Shown here one piece after another: positions 25,044 through 33,075 of a stretch of 48,991 nt of DNA. Origin of the DNA: Nitrospirota bacterium (GTDB lineage Bacteria; Nitrospirota; Nitrospiria; Nitrospirales; UBA8639). The notes below the pieces were generated by a model. It saw only the letters and a list, made by a program, of their open reading frames with translations, made no database searches and was not told the origin of the DNA. The DNA lies in assembly GCA_027623995.1 (NCBI GenBank), contig JAQBUF010000024.1, positions 1 to 48,991 on the forward strand, read 5' to 3'. Both the position numbers and the translations under genes were made by a program. Position 1 is the stretch's first letter. Each line of letters begins with the position of its first letter.

Positions 25044-26672
25044 TTATGAATTCGTGCGTACAGGGGCGGGGGTGATGGGTGAATTGGCTTGCGATTTTCT
25101 TGAGCGGAGAATTTCTTCGAGAGTGAGGAGTGCATCGCGGCCGGAGTTGGTTTCGAAGCCTTTAGATAGGCTTTGGTCGGCGTATTCGTGGCCGTGATCT
25201 TGGGTGGCGCTTTGGCTCAAACTGCCGGACCATTTGCGAGGGTCCCGGCTTCCGTGTTTTCGGTCCCATGCCGTCAAGCAAGCTTTGGCGATAAGCTTAT
25301 TTAATGGCGCGGGGTTGTAGAGCATCTTTTTAATGTTCCACGGCGTGAGGCTCAGAGGATTGTATCCTGCCGAGAGATAACCTTCGGATAGCAGTCGTTT
25401 TTCCAAATCCGTATTAGGTTGGACGCCTAAAAAGAACATCAAGGGGAAGACTTTATCCTCGCCCAAAATTGACGCCACCACTTTGTACGATTCAATACTT
25501 TGCAACAGGGTTTCCTCGGTTTCATCCGGTGAGTTGAGCGAGTAGTTTAGAATCACACGGCCATTGAATCCGGCTTCTTTGAGATAGCGGCACCCGTCAT
25601 ACAGATGTTCGAGTTTGAAGCCCATGTGCATACTGTTGAGCACTTTTTGCGAACCAGCAGTGATCGCAACTTCTAGATCGCCGACGCCGGATTTCACCAT
25701 GAGCTTCGCGAAGTCTGCGGAGATCAAGGAGGTTCGTACATAGCCAGACCATTCGATGTCCAGCCCTTCCTTGATAATTCGCTCTAATATTTCCGTGCAT
25801 TGAGGGTAGGCGTCTTTGCCAGTGATGAACTGCGCATCAGTAAACCAAAACCGTCGTGCGCCCCATTGGTGATAATATTGCGCAATGTCTTTCACGACGT
25901 TTTCCGCTGGCCGATACCGTACGCGTTTGCCTTCGATATAGGGATAGAGGCAAAACGAACAATCGTAGGGGCAGCCACGTTTGCTTTGCACACCAATACA
26001 TTCGCCGATGTATTCCTTGTATTGCGGAAAGATCGAGGTGAGGTAAGGAAGATCGACGGTTAACGAATCCAGCATCGCTGGGGTATGCTTGTCCCCTTTT
26101 TGCACAAAGCCGTTTTCGCGAATGATAAACCGTTCGTCCGCCAGAGGCTCATCATTTAAAACTTTGAGAATGGCGTCTTCCCCTTCCCCTAAAATTCCAA
26201 GAGTGCCTTGTGGAAGTTTTTCGATGAGCTGATCGGCAAAGGCCGTAAAGGCTCCGCCGCCAATCATGATGCGCGCTTTTGGGAATTCTTTATCCACGAG
26301 CCATGGGTAGGACAGGTTTGAGCGAATGTCTTGGTAATAGCGATAGAGATTATGCAAGCCTTGGAATGAGGCCACGACTCGTTTCAACGGGTTGCTGGAG
26401 TAGTAGAAGTTAAAGGCGTGCTCTAACGACGCATCGCCTTCGTGTGGAGAAAAAATTTGAATGTCGCGCCAGGAAAAGCATACCAGTTCCGGTTTGAATT
26501 CAGCGGTGACTTCTCGAAGGGCTTGTTGTCGATCCCTGCGAGGAAAGAGGGAAAGATCGAGAATACGCTGTCGAACGTCTGGACGCCGTCGATGAATGAA
26601 ATCGGCAAGATAGGTGATCCCCGTGGGATACACTTTTTTGCATGGGAGAAAGACGTAAAGGACGGAGTCCAT
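25044..26672 (-). CDS. B12-binding-domain radical SAM protein
   Basis: This 542-residue protein has an N-terminal Rossmann-like region (residues about 1-170, GGGAFTAFAD, ILGEGEDAIL) resembling the cobalamin-binding domain of class B radical SAM enzymes. The radical SAM core has Cys234-Cys238-Cys241 (KRGCPYDCSFCLYP) and WSGYVRTSLIS, ITAGSQKVLN, followed by a C-terminal helical tail with low-complexity end. The histidine typical of base-off cobalamin binding is not evident. The gene lies 5 bp after ubiE, so it is in the same operon; a link to quinone or lipid modification is only positional. Confidence 0.78.
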   Translation of the reverse strand: MDSVLYVFLPCKKVYPTGITYLADFIHRRRPDVRQRILDLSLFPRRDRQQALREVTAEFKPELVCFSWRDIQIFSPHEGDASLEHAFNFYYSSNPLKRVVASFQGLHNLYRYYQDIRSNLSYPWLVDKEFPKARIMIGGGAFTAFADQLIEKLPQGTLGILGEGEDAILKVLNDEPLADERFIIRENGFVQKGDKHTPAMLDSLTVDLPYLTSIFPQYKEYIGECIGVQSKRGCPYDCSFCLYPYIEGKRVRYRPAENVVKDIAQYYHQWGARRFWFTDAQFITGKDAYPQCTEILERIIKEGLDIEWSGYVRTSLISADFAKLMVKSGVGDLEVAITAGSQKVLNSMHMGFKLEHLYDGCRYLKEAGFNGRVILNYSLNSPDETEETLLQSIESYKVVASILGEDKVFPLMFFLGVQPNTDLEKRLLSEGYLSAGYNPLSLTPWNIKKMLYNPAPLNKLIAKACLTAWDRKHGSRDPRKWSGSLSQSATQDHGHEYADQSLSKGFETNSGRDALLTLEEILRSRKSQANSPITPAPVRTNS

Positions 26673-26677
26673 AGGCG

Positions 26678-27445
26678 TTATTTGACCGCGATGTGAATGG
26701 CGACAATTCCACCACTAAGGTTGTGGTAGTCGACATGCGAAAATCCTGCCTGTTGAAGCATGGCGGCCAGGCGTTCTTGATCAGGGAATGTTCGAATCGA
26801 TTCCGGCAGATAGTTATAGACATCGGTGTGATCCTTGGCCACCCACTGCCCGATTTTTGGGAGCATGTGGAAGGAATACCAATCGTAGGCTTTTCGAAGA
26901 AGGGCGGATACTGGTCGTGAAAATTCTAAACAGACAAATCGCCCACCAGGCTTGAGGACGCGATAGATTTCGGTAAACGCTTTCGGGCGATTTCCCACAT
27001 TTCGTATACAGAATCCTGCAGTGACGGCCTCGAAAGAATCGTTGGGAAACACGAGCGATTCCGCATTGCCTCTGAGACATTGAATGCGTGCATTCAACCC
27101 GCGTGCGGCAATTTTTTGTGCGCCCACCTTCAGCATTTCAAAATTCAAATCCATGGCGGTGACCTGACCTTGGGCACCCATTCGTTGGTCGAGCAGGATG
27201 GCCAGATCTCCAGTGCCAGCACCAATATCCAAGGCTCTTCCTCCAGAGACTTCTGGAACATAGCTGGCGGTGAGGCGTTTCCAGCGATGATGCAAGCCAA
27301 AGCTCAACAAAGAATTATTCAGATCATACGAGGGCGCGATGGCGGAGAACATCCGTTGCACGGCTTGCTCACGAGGGGCTCCAGACCACTGCGAAACGGT
27401 CTTTCCTTCAGGCGCTCCCACGGTCTTTTCTACGGATTGCAGCAT
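26678..27445 (-). CDS. ubiE: Demethylmenaquinone/benzoquinol methyltransferase
   Basis: This 255-residue class I methyltransferase has the family N terminus (FSAIAPSYDLNNSLLSFGLHHRWK), SAM motif I ALDIGAGTGDLA, and GFCIRNVGNRP and LEFSRP in the middle. It performs the C-methylation of demethylmenaquinone or the ubiquinone precursor at the membrane surface. I start it at ATG 27445; the open frame runs back to 27583, but those 46 residues do not resemble the family. The ribosome-binding site is weak either way. It is cotranscribed with the radical SAM gene. Confidence 0.92.
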   Translation of the reverse strand: MLQSVEKTVGAPEGKTVSQWSGAPREQAVQRMFSAIAPSYDLNNSLLSFGLHHRWKRLTASYVPEVSGGRALDIGAGTGDLAILLDQRMGAQGQVTAMDLNFEMLKVGAQKIAARGLNARIQCLRGNAESLVFPNDSFEAVTAGFCIRNVGNRPKAFTEIYRVLKPGGRFVCLEFSRPVSALLRKAYDWYSFHMLPKIGQWVAKDHTDVYNYLPESIRTFPDQERLAAMLQQAGFSHVDYHNLSGGIVAIHIAVK

Positions 27446-27805
27446 GCTCAGGACGTAGCATCGGCCCGTTCGGCTTGTCAAGGAAATGAGTGGGTGTGAA
27501 GGCCGGCACGCAAATGTAAAAAATGAGGAAACCTTTGCCCAGTGCAGTGGAATCCACACGGAAGAAATGGAATAGATGGACAAAGGCTTGGCATTAAAAC
27601 TGTAGCAAAATCAGTGAGATGGATCGTCATCCGACTAACGTACAAGTTGGCACAACTGTTGAATATATTTCAGCAGGTGTTCTCTGTGAATTGATGACAG
27701 GGAAACGTCCGAGGTTCACGTGCTCAAGTCTAACCTAATTGTAAATACGTAATAACGAATATTGGATTTCTCCTCACAAAATCCTAACGAAAGGTTCTGA
27801 GGCTT
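27446..27805. other. Divergent promoter region of ubiE and the Maf-type gene
   Basis: About 360 bp between divergently read genes. It is AT-richer near 27720-27790. I see no clear promoter pair, hairpin or repeat. Confidence 0.5.
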
Positions 27806-30184
27806 ATGACCATCTACGAGAAGAACGTTGAGGCTTTGACCACGCATCACCCCGAGCTGGTGGAGCTGACCAAGCAAACCATAGCCACAGATCATATTCA
27901 GGTCGATCTTACAGGGACGGGAACCCCTCGATTGGTTGTGAGAAATGCGGCTGGAGATATTGTCGAATTACATGATCCTCAGGACCCCTTAAGTGTGGCA
28001 GAGGGTACGGTCGAACAAATGGGCCCTGCGCTTCATGGTGTCACGGTGTCGTTAGGGTTGGAGTTTGGATATTTTGCGCTGGCGGTGGTGCGCCGATTGG
28101 ATGCCCTTTCTCGGCTCATTGTGTATGAAGCCGACCCGGCAATTTTTCTGACTGCGTTGCGGGAGGTTGATCTTACAGAGATTTTATCTTCTCCCCGAGT
28201 CAAATTGGTTGTGGGGCGTGAAGGGAAGCTTCGTCACTGGTGTACGAAGTTTGTGGGTCAGACCAATGGCACATTACGGGTCGTGAGTTATGAACCAGCG
28301 TTTCGATTAGACCCGGAGGCCTATGGGGAGGCGGCTGAGCAAGAACTGGATCGAATCCCCAGTATCGTCAAAGCGGCCCGTAATGCTCTCGTCCGACGGG
28401 GTCCGATGTTTATCGACAGCGTGTTGAATAATACGCCGGAGATATTGTTGGCCCAGGGTGTGACTACCTTGAAAAATCGTTTTGTCGGGATGCCGGCGAT
28501 TCTCGTGGCGGCCGGACCATCGCTCGAGAAAAATGTGCATCAATTGCGTGGTGCCAAAGGACGATCGGTGATCATTGCCGCGGACACCGCGCTGGGCTAT
28601 CTCTTGCTCCGCGGGATCGCGCCGGATTTTGTCGTGAGCGTCGATCCGCAAAAAGAAACCTTCCGAAAATTCCAGGGGGTTGAAATTCCCTCAGATGTCG
28701 CCTTGGTGTTTCATCCAGCCGTGACGCCGCATATTCCCAGACATTTTCCCGGTCCTAAATACACGTTGGATGCGGCCATGCCGGCGTATCAATGGCTTCA
28801 AGAGTTTTGGTCACCCAAAGGTGCTATCGATATCGAGTGTATGTGCCAAGTGCATGTGGGGTTTAATCTCGCGCAATGGATGGGATGTGAGACCATCATT
28901 TTAGCAGGCCAAGATTACTGTTATTCCGATGATGGCATGCACGTGAGAAACGGAGGATATTTGACGAAGGAGGAGGACGCCGCCATCGTGTCGAATGGTC
29001 AGCCGGCTCAGGATATTTTTGGGAAGCCGGTCAAAACCAGTCCAACGTTTCTGAATTATAAAGCCATCCTGGAAAAGAAGATTCGGCAATTTCCCGGCAA
29101 AGTGCTGCACGCCAATGAAGGGGGCCTGCCCCTTGAGGGGACAGAACTCTATCTACTCGGGGATGCCGTGGCCGAATATTGCCAAGGTCCGAATATCAAT
29201 GTGATGAAGCAATTAGGTGAGGTGCGTGGTCAATCCTCAGGCATTGATTGGATGCCATTGCTGCAAGAAGTACGTATGCGGTCTCGCGATGTCTTTCGCG
29301 TGCAGCGCACGAGTCACCATGTGTGCATCATGCTGACGAAGATGAAAGAGCGCTGGCAGCGTGTCCAGATTGCGGATAAAGAATTTCAGCAGTTAGGCAG
29401 AAAGGTCGAGCGGTTGACGAACCTTATCCCGCGCTATCCTAAAGTGCGGGAATTGCTCCATTGGATGAACATTGAGCTTGAACGACAACTCGCCGAAGAC
29501 ACACAGACCCTCGAAACGTTGACCGATCCCAAGGACAAACATGCCATGCAACTCGAACGCGGCCTTCGTTATTACGGCGGTTTGTCTCGAACCGCGCCAC
29601 CCTTGGGTGAAAAACTTCAAGAATTTTCGCGACGGCTCGAACAATGGCGAGAGCTGGAAACAAGGCTCCCGCAACCGGAAGGTTCACCTACTTGGCTAGA
29701 CATCGCCGAAGGGTTCATGAGTCTGCAAATGTATGATAAGGCCAATTACTGTGTAGAAAGTTATGCGCAGAAAAAACCCGAACCACGAATCGGTCTATCC
29801 GAAGCCCTGCTATCGATTCGCCTGTATTTGGATCAATTTCAATTCACCAAAGCCGCAGCGCAGGCGGAGCAGGCACGCGAAACCTTCCCCGACAATCCAG
29901 AAATCAAATCCCTCTGGAGTCATGCCAAGTGGGAGTATCGTCAATGGCAGGGAAAAGTGCGTGCCGCGCAGGCTGAAGAGGTAGTCACAGTGGACACGCA
30001 TCTGAAAGCTGGGGACTTCTATCACCGCATTGGCGATTATGCCCGAGCCAAAATACATTACCGCCTGGCCGTCGAAGAAGAACGTCGGCTCTCCATCCCC
30101 GATCAAGCCTGGGACTTTTTCTCAAAGAAAGACCGGGATCAATCAGTTGGCGAGGAAGATCAGGCAACCGTAGCGGGGAGTTAG
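27806..30184 (+). CDS. Maf-type protein (DUF115/MptE-like domain), putative glycosyltransferase
   Basis: In this 792-residue protein the central region (about residues 215-420) matches the DUF115/MAF_flag10 domain: PAILVAAGPSLEKN, IIAADTALGYLL, PDFVVSVDPQ, and LAGQDYCYSDDGMHV. This domain is found in motility-associated glycosyltransferases that modify flagellin with nonulosonic acids. The N-terminal third is the usual companion region, and the last 150 residues look TPR-like helical (YDKANYCVESYAQ, ARAKIHYRLAVEEE). No flagellar or sialic-acid-like pathway genes are in the window, so the substrate is open. GAGG precedes the ATG by about five bases. Confidence 0.78.
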   Translation: MTIYEKNVEALTTHHPELVELTKQTIATDHIQVDLTGTGTPRLVVRNAAGDIVELHDPQDPLSVAEGTVEQMGPALHGVTVSLGLEFGYFALAVVRRLDALSRLIVYEADPAIFLTALREVDLTEILSSPRVKLVVGREGKLRHWCTKFVGQTNGTLRVVSYEPAFRLDPEAYGEAAEQELDRIPSIVKAARNALVRRGPMFIDSVLNNTPEILLAQGVTTLKNRFVGMPAILVAAGPSLEKNVHQLRGAKGRSVIIAADTALGYLLLRGIAPDFVVSVDPQKETFRKFQGVEIPSDVALVFHPAVTPHIPRHFPGPKYTLDAAMPAYQWLQEFWSPKGAIDIECMCQVHVGFNLAQWMGCETIILAGQDYCYSDDGMHVRNGGYLTKEEDAAIVSNGQPAQDIFGKPVKTSPTFLNYKAILEKKIRQFPGKVLHANEGGLPLEGTELYLLGDAVAEYCQGPNINVMKQLGEVRGQSSGIDWMPLLQEVRMRSRDVFRVQRTSHHVCIMLTKMKERWQRVQIADKEFQQLGRKVERLTNLIPRYPKVRELLHWMNIELERQLAEDTQTLETLTDPKDKHAMQLERGLRYYGGLSRTAPPLGEKLQEFSRRLEQWRELETRLPQPEGSPTWLDIAEGFMSLQMYDKANYCVESYAQKKPEPRIGLSEALLSIRLYLDQFQFTKAAAQAEQARETFPDNPEIKSLWSHAKWEYRQWQGKVRAAQAEEVVTVDTHLKAGDFYHRIGDYARAKIHYRLAVEEERRLSIPDQAWDFFSKKDRDQSVGEEDQATVAGS

Positions 30185-30194
30185 GAATACGTTA

Positions 30195-30220
30195 GCAGCC
30201 TAGCCTAGAGGCTAGGCTGC
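30195..30220 (+). terminator. Perfect hairpin after the Maf-type gene
   Basis: GCAGCCTAGCC pairs perfectly with GGCTAGGCTGC across TAGA, 11 bases after the stop codon. No T-run follows, so it may protect the 3' end or terminate with help. Confidence 0.55.
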
Positions 30221-30324
30221 CTGTGAGAGTGAGGGATTCTTTCAAGTTTAATCTATGGGCCTGTTGAATATTGCCCATCAATAGCCCGTAAAAGCTCCTG
30301 ATAAGCCCGACATCGTCAAGGGGA

Positions 30325-30446
30325 GGGAATGTTCAAAAAAATCCGTCCAGCAAGGCCGCAGCCATTTTGACGCGCGGAGCGTACTCTTCGTACGTGAGCA
30401 CGGCAAAAGGGCGAGAACGCCGCTGGCGGCTTTTTTCAACATTCCC
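30325..30446 (+). repeat. Structured repeat family 2, copy 4
   Basis: This is a shorter copy (122 bp) with the same GGGAATGTT-type inverted ends, GTCCAGCAAGGCCGCAG, a CGTACTCTTCGTACG hairpin and CGCCGCTGGCGGC. Compared with copy 3 an internal segment (GAGCCGCTTCGG region) is missing. It ends one base before the vapC stop codon. Confidence 0.8.
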
Positions 30447-30447
30447 T

Positions 30448-30849
30448 CTATGGAATCAAAGGGACTGTTTTTAGACCAAGATGGGCCACGATTGGGTCGA
30501 AATCCCTATCACTGTAAAGAAGGGGAATCTTATGATGAATGCAGTAGGTCGCAATCATCACATCGATGGTCTTTCTAACGGTCAAACCTTGTTGCCGCAG
30601 TGATCGGTAATTTTTGGCAGCTTCTATGGCCAACTCTTTTCCTACCATGGAGTCAATCCTGAATGCTTCGAAGAGCCGCTTGGCTTCACGAAATTGGGCT
30701 TCGTCTCGAAACCCTTGGAGTACTTCGGTTAAAATTAAATCCCCGACGACGATGTCTTCTTTCCCAAGCAGGCGATCTAAAGAATTCGTGTGAGCGGAAA
30801 CCTTCCCGTTAAAAAAATCTACCCAGACCGAAGTATCGACTACGATCAT
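30448..30849 (-). CDS. vapC: VapC-type PIN-domain toxin
   Basis: This 133-residue PIN ribonuclease has acidic catalytic residues Asp5 (VVDTSVWVD), Glu42 (LTEVLQG), Asp96 (TIDVMIA) and Asp114/Asp116 (YSDRDFD). VapC toxins cleave tRNA or rRNA and are held inactive by VapB. Its start overlaps the vapB stop by four bases, typical of coupled translation. The C-terminal end lies against repeat copy 4 but the domain is full length. Confidence 0.93.
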   Translation of the reverse strand: MIVVDTSVWVDFFNGKVSAHTNSLDRLLGKEDIVVGDLILTEVLQGFRDEAQFREAKRLFEAFRIDSMVGKELAIEAAKNYRSLRQQGLTVRKTIDVMIATYCIHHKIPLLYSDRDFDPIVAHLGLKTVPLIP

Positions 30850-31046
30850 TGGCGTTTATCCAGGCGCATGGCCTCCAAGTCTCCTTTCCATTGCAGCTTC
30901 CCTCGTTTGCCTTTGACCGCCTCTTGTTTTTTAAGCCGCAACAACACCTTCAGCCCTTCCTCCACGACACCTTTTTTCGTGGGAATACCTGTAGCCTGTT
31001 GAGCATCTGCGAGCAATTGATCATCAATGACAATATTCGTGCGCAT
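30846..31046 (-). CDS. vapB: VapB-type antitoxin
   Basis: In this 66-residue antitoxin the N-terminal RTNIVIDDQLLADAQQATG and KKGVVEEGLKVLLRL form a ribbon-helix-helix-like DNA-binding part, and the basic tail (KGKRGKLQWKGDLE) should wrap the VapC toxin. It is the first gene of the pair. An imperfect inverted repeat upstream (31063-31087) is a plausible autoregulatory operator. AGGAGAACTTCC lies before the ATG on the minus strand. Confidence 0.9.
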   Translation of the reverse strand: MRTNIVIDDQLLADAQQATGIPTKKGVVEEGLKVLLRLKKQEAVKGKRGKLQWKGDLEAMRLDKRQ

Positions 31047-31062
31047 GGAAGTTCTCCTTGGT

Positions 31063-31087
31063 GTGTATGATAGATAAAACTATACAC
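31063..31087 (-). promoter_or_regulatory. Possible VapBC operator
   Basis: GTGTATGATAG and CTATACAC form an imperfect inverted repeat within an AT-rich stretch, 17 bases before vapB. This is the usual place for VapB autoregulation. Seen only by eye. Confidence 0.4.
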
Positions 31088-31184
31088 ATTGCCGCGCCTA
31101 AGCACAATAAAAAATCCTGAATGTGGCGATGAGCATCCTTGCTTCTTTGACAATGAACGGGAAGGGGTAGGGAAATATTCATTC

Positions 31185-31547
31185 CTAAGGATCTTCAGAA
31201 CCCCGGATACAATGGAAGGAAAGCGTAGTGACGTTGTAGACTACACCAATGGGCTCAGTCGCGACATACTGAGTGTTTTCATGATCGATGGTGAGTTTCA
31301 TGTCAGGCGCATGGGCTTTTTGGTTTTCTATAGAGACCAACGCTTCTTTAAAGGCTGCTCTTCTGGCTTCATGACATGTGTCGAGCGTGCCATAGGTCCC
31401 TTGAATGTGCCACGCTTCTTTGATGAAGTGTGAAGATCCTTTCACCCACAAAACAAAACTTGGATCACCAAACGAACTCAAAGGAGTGAGGACTAAAAAT
31501 AGTAGGAACAGGAGGAGTATCCCAATGGATCTTTGCATAAGGACCAT
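31185..31547 (-). CDS. Small secreted protein of unknown function
   Basis: This 120-residue protein has an N-terminal signal peptide (SIGILLLFLLFLVLTPLSSFG). Two cysteines (in DTCHEAR and SFHCIRG) may form a disulfide in the periplasm. Met4 is an alternative start; neither start has a clear ribosome-binding site. It sits among toxin-antitoxin genes but shows no toxin or antitoxin features. The family is not recognised. Confidence 0.5.
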   Translation of the reverse strand: MVLMQRSIGILLLFLLFLVLTPLSSFGDPSFVLWVKGSSHFIKEAWHIQGTYGTLDTCHEARRAAFKEALVSIENQKAHAPDMKLTIDHENTQYVATEPIGVVYNVTTLSFHCIRGSEDP

Positions 31548-31675
31548 GTGAAAAGTGAAGAATAATCCAATGATAAAATGAAAAGACCAGTTATAGATAG
31601 TATACCACCAACAACTGTAGCGGGGAGTTAAGGTTGCGCTGCCGGCTTAGTATTTTTAAACGAAACGCATGTATT

Positions 31676-31725
31676 TTATAAGCAGGGGCGAAACCCCGCA
31701 TTTAAATAGATTGGACGATTGAGAG
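31676..31725 (+). repeat. Structured repeat family 1, partial copy E
   Basis: Only the right-hand hairpin region is present: GCAGGGGCGAAACCCCGC followed by ATTTAAATAGATTGGACGATTGA, matching copy B (ATTTAAATGGATTGGGCCATTGA). It adjoins the broken toxin frame at its right side, so insertion or deletion at this point may have removed the rest of the toxin gene. Confidence 0.6.
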
Positions 31726-31794
31726 AAAAGGTTTCACGCGGGCGTGTTCAATCAGCTCTTATCGAGCATCAGGATGATAGTCCGCGGCCTTCAT
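31726..31794 (-). pseudogene. Remnant of a RelE/ParE-type toxin gene
   Basis: An ATG at 31794 overlaps the antitoxin end by 26 bases and reads MKAADYHPDAR, then a TAA (31761-31759). Ignoring that stop, the frame goes on ELIEHAR. YHPDAREEL-like sequence is the usual N terminus of RelE/ParE-type toxins of the TIGR02574 antitoxin partner type. After this point the sequence changes to repeat copy E. The toxin is therefore dead, both by the stop and by truncation. Confidence 0.6.
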
Positions 31795-32020
31795 TCGATT
31801 TCTCTCTGGCGGCTTTGAACACGTCTGTCGCCGGGATACATTGAACGACACCGCTTTCGTATTCCTTGATTCGCTTGGCGACTTCATTCTTCCAGGCTTG
31901 TTCAACGTCAGGGGTGGTGAAGTCCTCAATACTCCCAAGGAGCCTTTCGGCTAGCTCGGCGCGCGAGGAGGAGGGCAGTTTGAGCAGGTCCTCGGCAATC
32001 TGTTCAACATCATGGCTCAT
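31769..32020 (-). CDS. Addiction-module antitoxin (TIGR02574-like), toxin lost
   Basis: This 83-residue protein has the motif run LLKLPSSSRAELAERLLGSIE and an acidic, lysine-rich helical second half (EQAWKNEVAKRIKEYESG). This is the pattern of the 'putative addiction module component' antitoxins that pair with RelE/ParE-type toxins. Only a toxin remnant follows, so the antitoxin is now solitary and could act only as regulator or anti-addiction factor. The start is supported by the conserved N terminus. Confidence 0.82.
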   Translation of the reverse strand: MSHDVEQIAEDLLKLPSSSRAELAERLLGSIEDFTTPDVEQAWKNEVAKRIKEYESGVVQCIPATDVFKAAREKSNEGRGLSS

Positions 32021-32086
32021 GCGAGAAGTCTACTCTTGCCTAGTTCCGACTTCAAGGCCGCTCAATCTTTTCCCCTAGGTCGAATT

Positions 32087-32315
32087 TCAGTCTGTCTTAT
32101 GCGTTGGGCGCGGCGGAACCGCAGTATCGAATTCGACTCTTTGGCGAAGACTGTTTGAGCGGAGCGAGTTTCTGAGCCATTTAATTCGATACGGAGGTGG
32201 AGGGACCCCCATGGGGCCGTGCACGGGCAAGAATGGTTTTGGGCACTTTTGCCGAAACAAAAGTGACTCGTCGTGTGGGGGCGAAAACCTGCATTTAAAT
32301 GGATTGGGCCATTGA
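32087..32315 (+). repeat. Structured repeat family 1, copy B (long)
   Basis: This long copy begins TCTGTCTTATGCGTTGGGCG and runs through a GGAGCGAGTTTCTGAGCCAT block to the hairpin CACTTTTG/CAAAAGTG with loop CCGAAA, ending near TGCATTTAAATGGATTGG. Compared with copies A and C, both arms of the hairpin are changed together, so pairing is kept. It lies left of mazEF in the same orientation as copy C. Confidence 0.8.
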
Positions 32316-32401
32316 AGAGTGAAGACCCCTCACCCTTCCCTCTCCCCCAAGGGGCGAGAATAAAAACAGCCAGTGAAGCCCACCCAAATAAATTTTTGGC
32401 C

Positions 32402-32430
32402 TTGCCTGTCTGCGTCAGATAAAATATCAT
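32402..32430 (+). promoter_or_regulatory. Promoter-like sequence for mazEF
   Basis: TTGCCT (32402-32407), 17 bases, then TATCAT (32425-32430), 32 bases before the mazE-like ATG. The stretch between GATA and TATC around the -10 is nearly palindromic and could bind the antitoxin. Confidence 0.45.
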
Positions 32431-32462
32431 ATAAACTATCCTACTCAAAGGAGGATAGATCT

Positions 32463-32726
32463 ATGAAAGAAAAATTATCAGTGACAGTCGAGGAACCCCT
32501 TGTTCGGTTTTTGGATTCACTCCCTGGCAACTCTCGTTCAGAGAAATTGGAAAAAGTCCTTCGTCGATTTCAGGACGTATCTGCGGATGTGCTATTGAGA
32601 AAAGCGTTAGCGCGTCATGCGGAAGCTGGCGGGGGACGGGAAGAAGACGAGGCTTGGTCAAGAACGATGGAGCATGATCAATGGAACGAATCAATCGAGG
32701 GGACATCTGGACAGTCGAACTTGTAG
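32463..32726 (+). CDS. mazE: MazE/ribbon-helix-helix-type antitoxin
   Basis: The 87-residue product starts at the ATG after AGGAGG, so the longer open frame back to 32373 is not used. The N-terminal EKLSVTVEEPLVRFLDSLPG is a ribbon-helix-helix-like DNA-binding segment, and the acidic C-terminal tail (GGREEDEAWSRTMEHDQWNE) should block the toxin. It overlaps the mazF-type gene by 46 bases. By fold it is closer to RHH antitoxins than to AbrB-type MazE; the symbol reflects the toxin partner. Confidence 0.85.
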   Translation: MKEKLSVTVEEPLVRFLDSLPGNSRSEKLEKVLRRFQDVSADVLLRKALARHAEAGGGREEDEAWSRTMEHDQWNESIEGTSGQSNL

Positions 32727-33010
32727 CGCATCCTAAACCGAGGCCCGCTCTTATTGTCAGTATCAACGCAGTGAATGACTTGTGTCCTGATGTGTTGGTT
32801 GTGCCTATTACGTCCCAATCGGGTCCGCTTCGCTTTCAACTTCCCGAAGGGCTGGCCATCACGGGATTGCGAAAGGCCAGTTACGCGAAGTGTGAATCGA
32901 TTGGTCCAATTCACAAATCTCGTCTGAAAAAACGAATTGGGGCATTGCCTCCCGAGTATTGGAACGACGTTGAGGATGGCCTTCGGCGAGTCTTAGGAAT
33001 ACGTTCTTGA
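32681..33010 (+). CDS. mazF: MazF/PemK-type mRNA interferase toxin
   Basis: This 109-residue CcdB/MazF-fold toxin starts with INRGDIWTVEL, the usual N-terminal strand, followed by KPRPALIVS, DVLVVPITSQ and a central GLRKASYAKCESI with the hydroxyl/acidic residues of the family. It should cleave RNA at short sites. It overlaps the antitoxin gene, as usual. The module is enclosed by family 1 repeats 32087-32315 and 33076-33292. Confidence 0.92.
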   Translation: MERINRGDIWTVELVAHPKPRPALIVSINAVNDLCPDVLVVPITSQSGPLRFQLPEGLAITGLRKASYAKCESIGPIHKSRLKKRIGALPPEYWNDVEDGLRRVLGIRS

Positions 33011-33075
33011 GCGAGGGGAAAAGTAGGTTCACAGGGTCAGCTCTAACATTTCTACACATTCCCCTTGGTTGCATG

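Noticed and set aside
31089-31433. 114-codon plus-strand frame opposite the small secreted protein
   Set aside because: The minus-strand frame has a clear signal peptide. The plus frame has no recognisable feature.
32373-32462. 30-residue extension of the mazE-type antitoxin
   Set aside because: The ATG at 32463 has a perfect AGGAGG, and the promoter-like sequence lies inside the extension.
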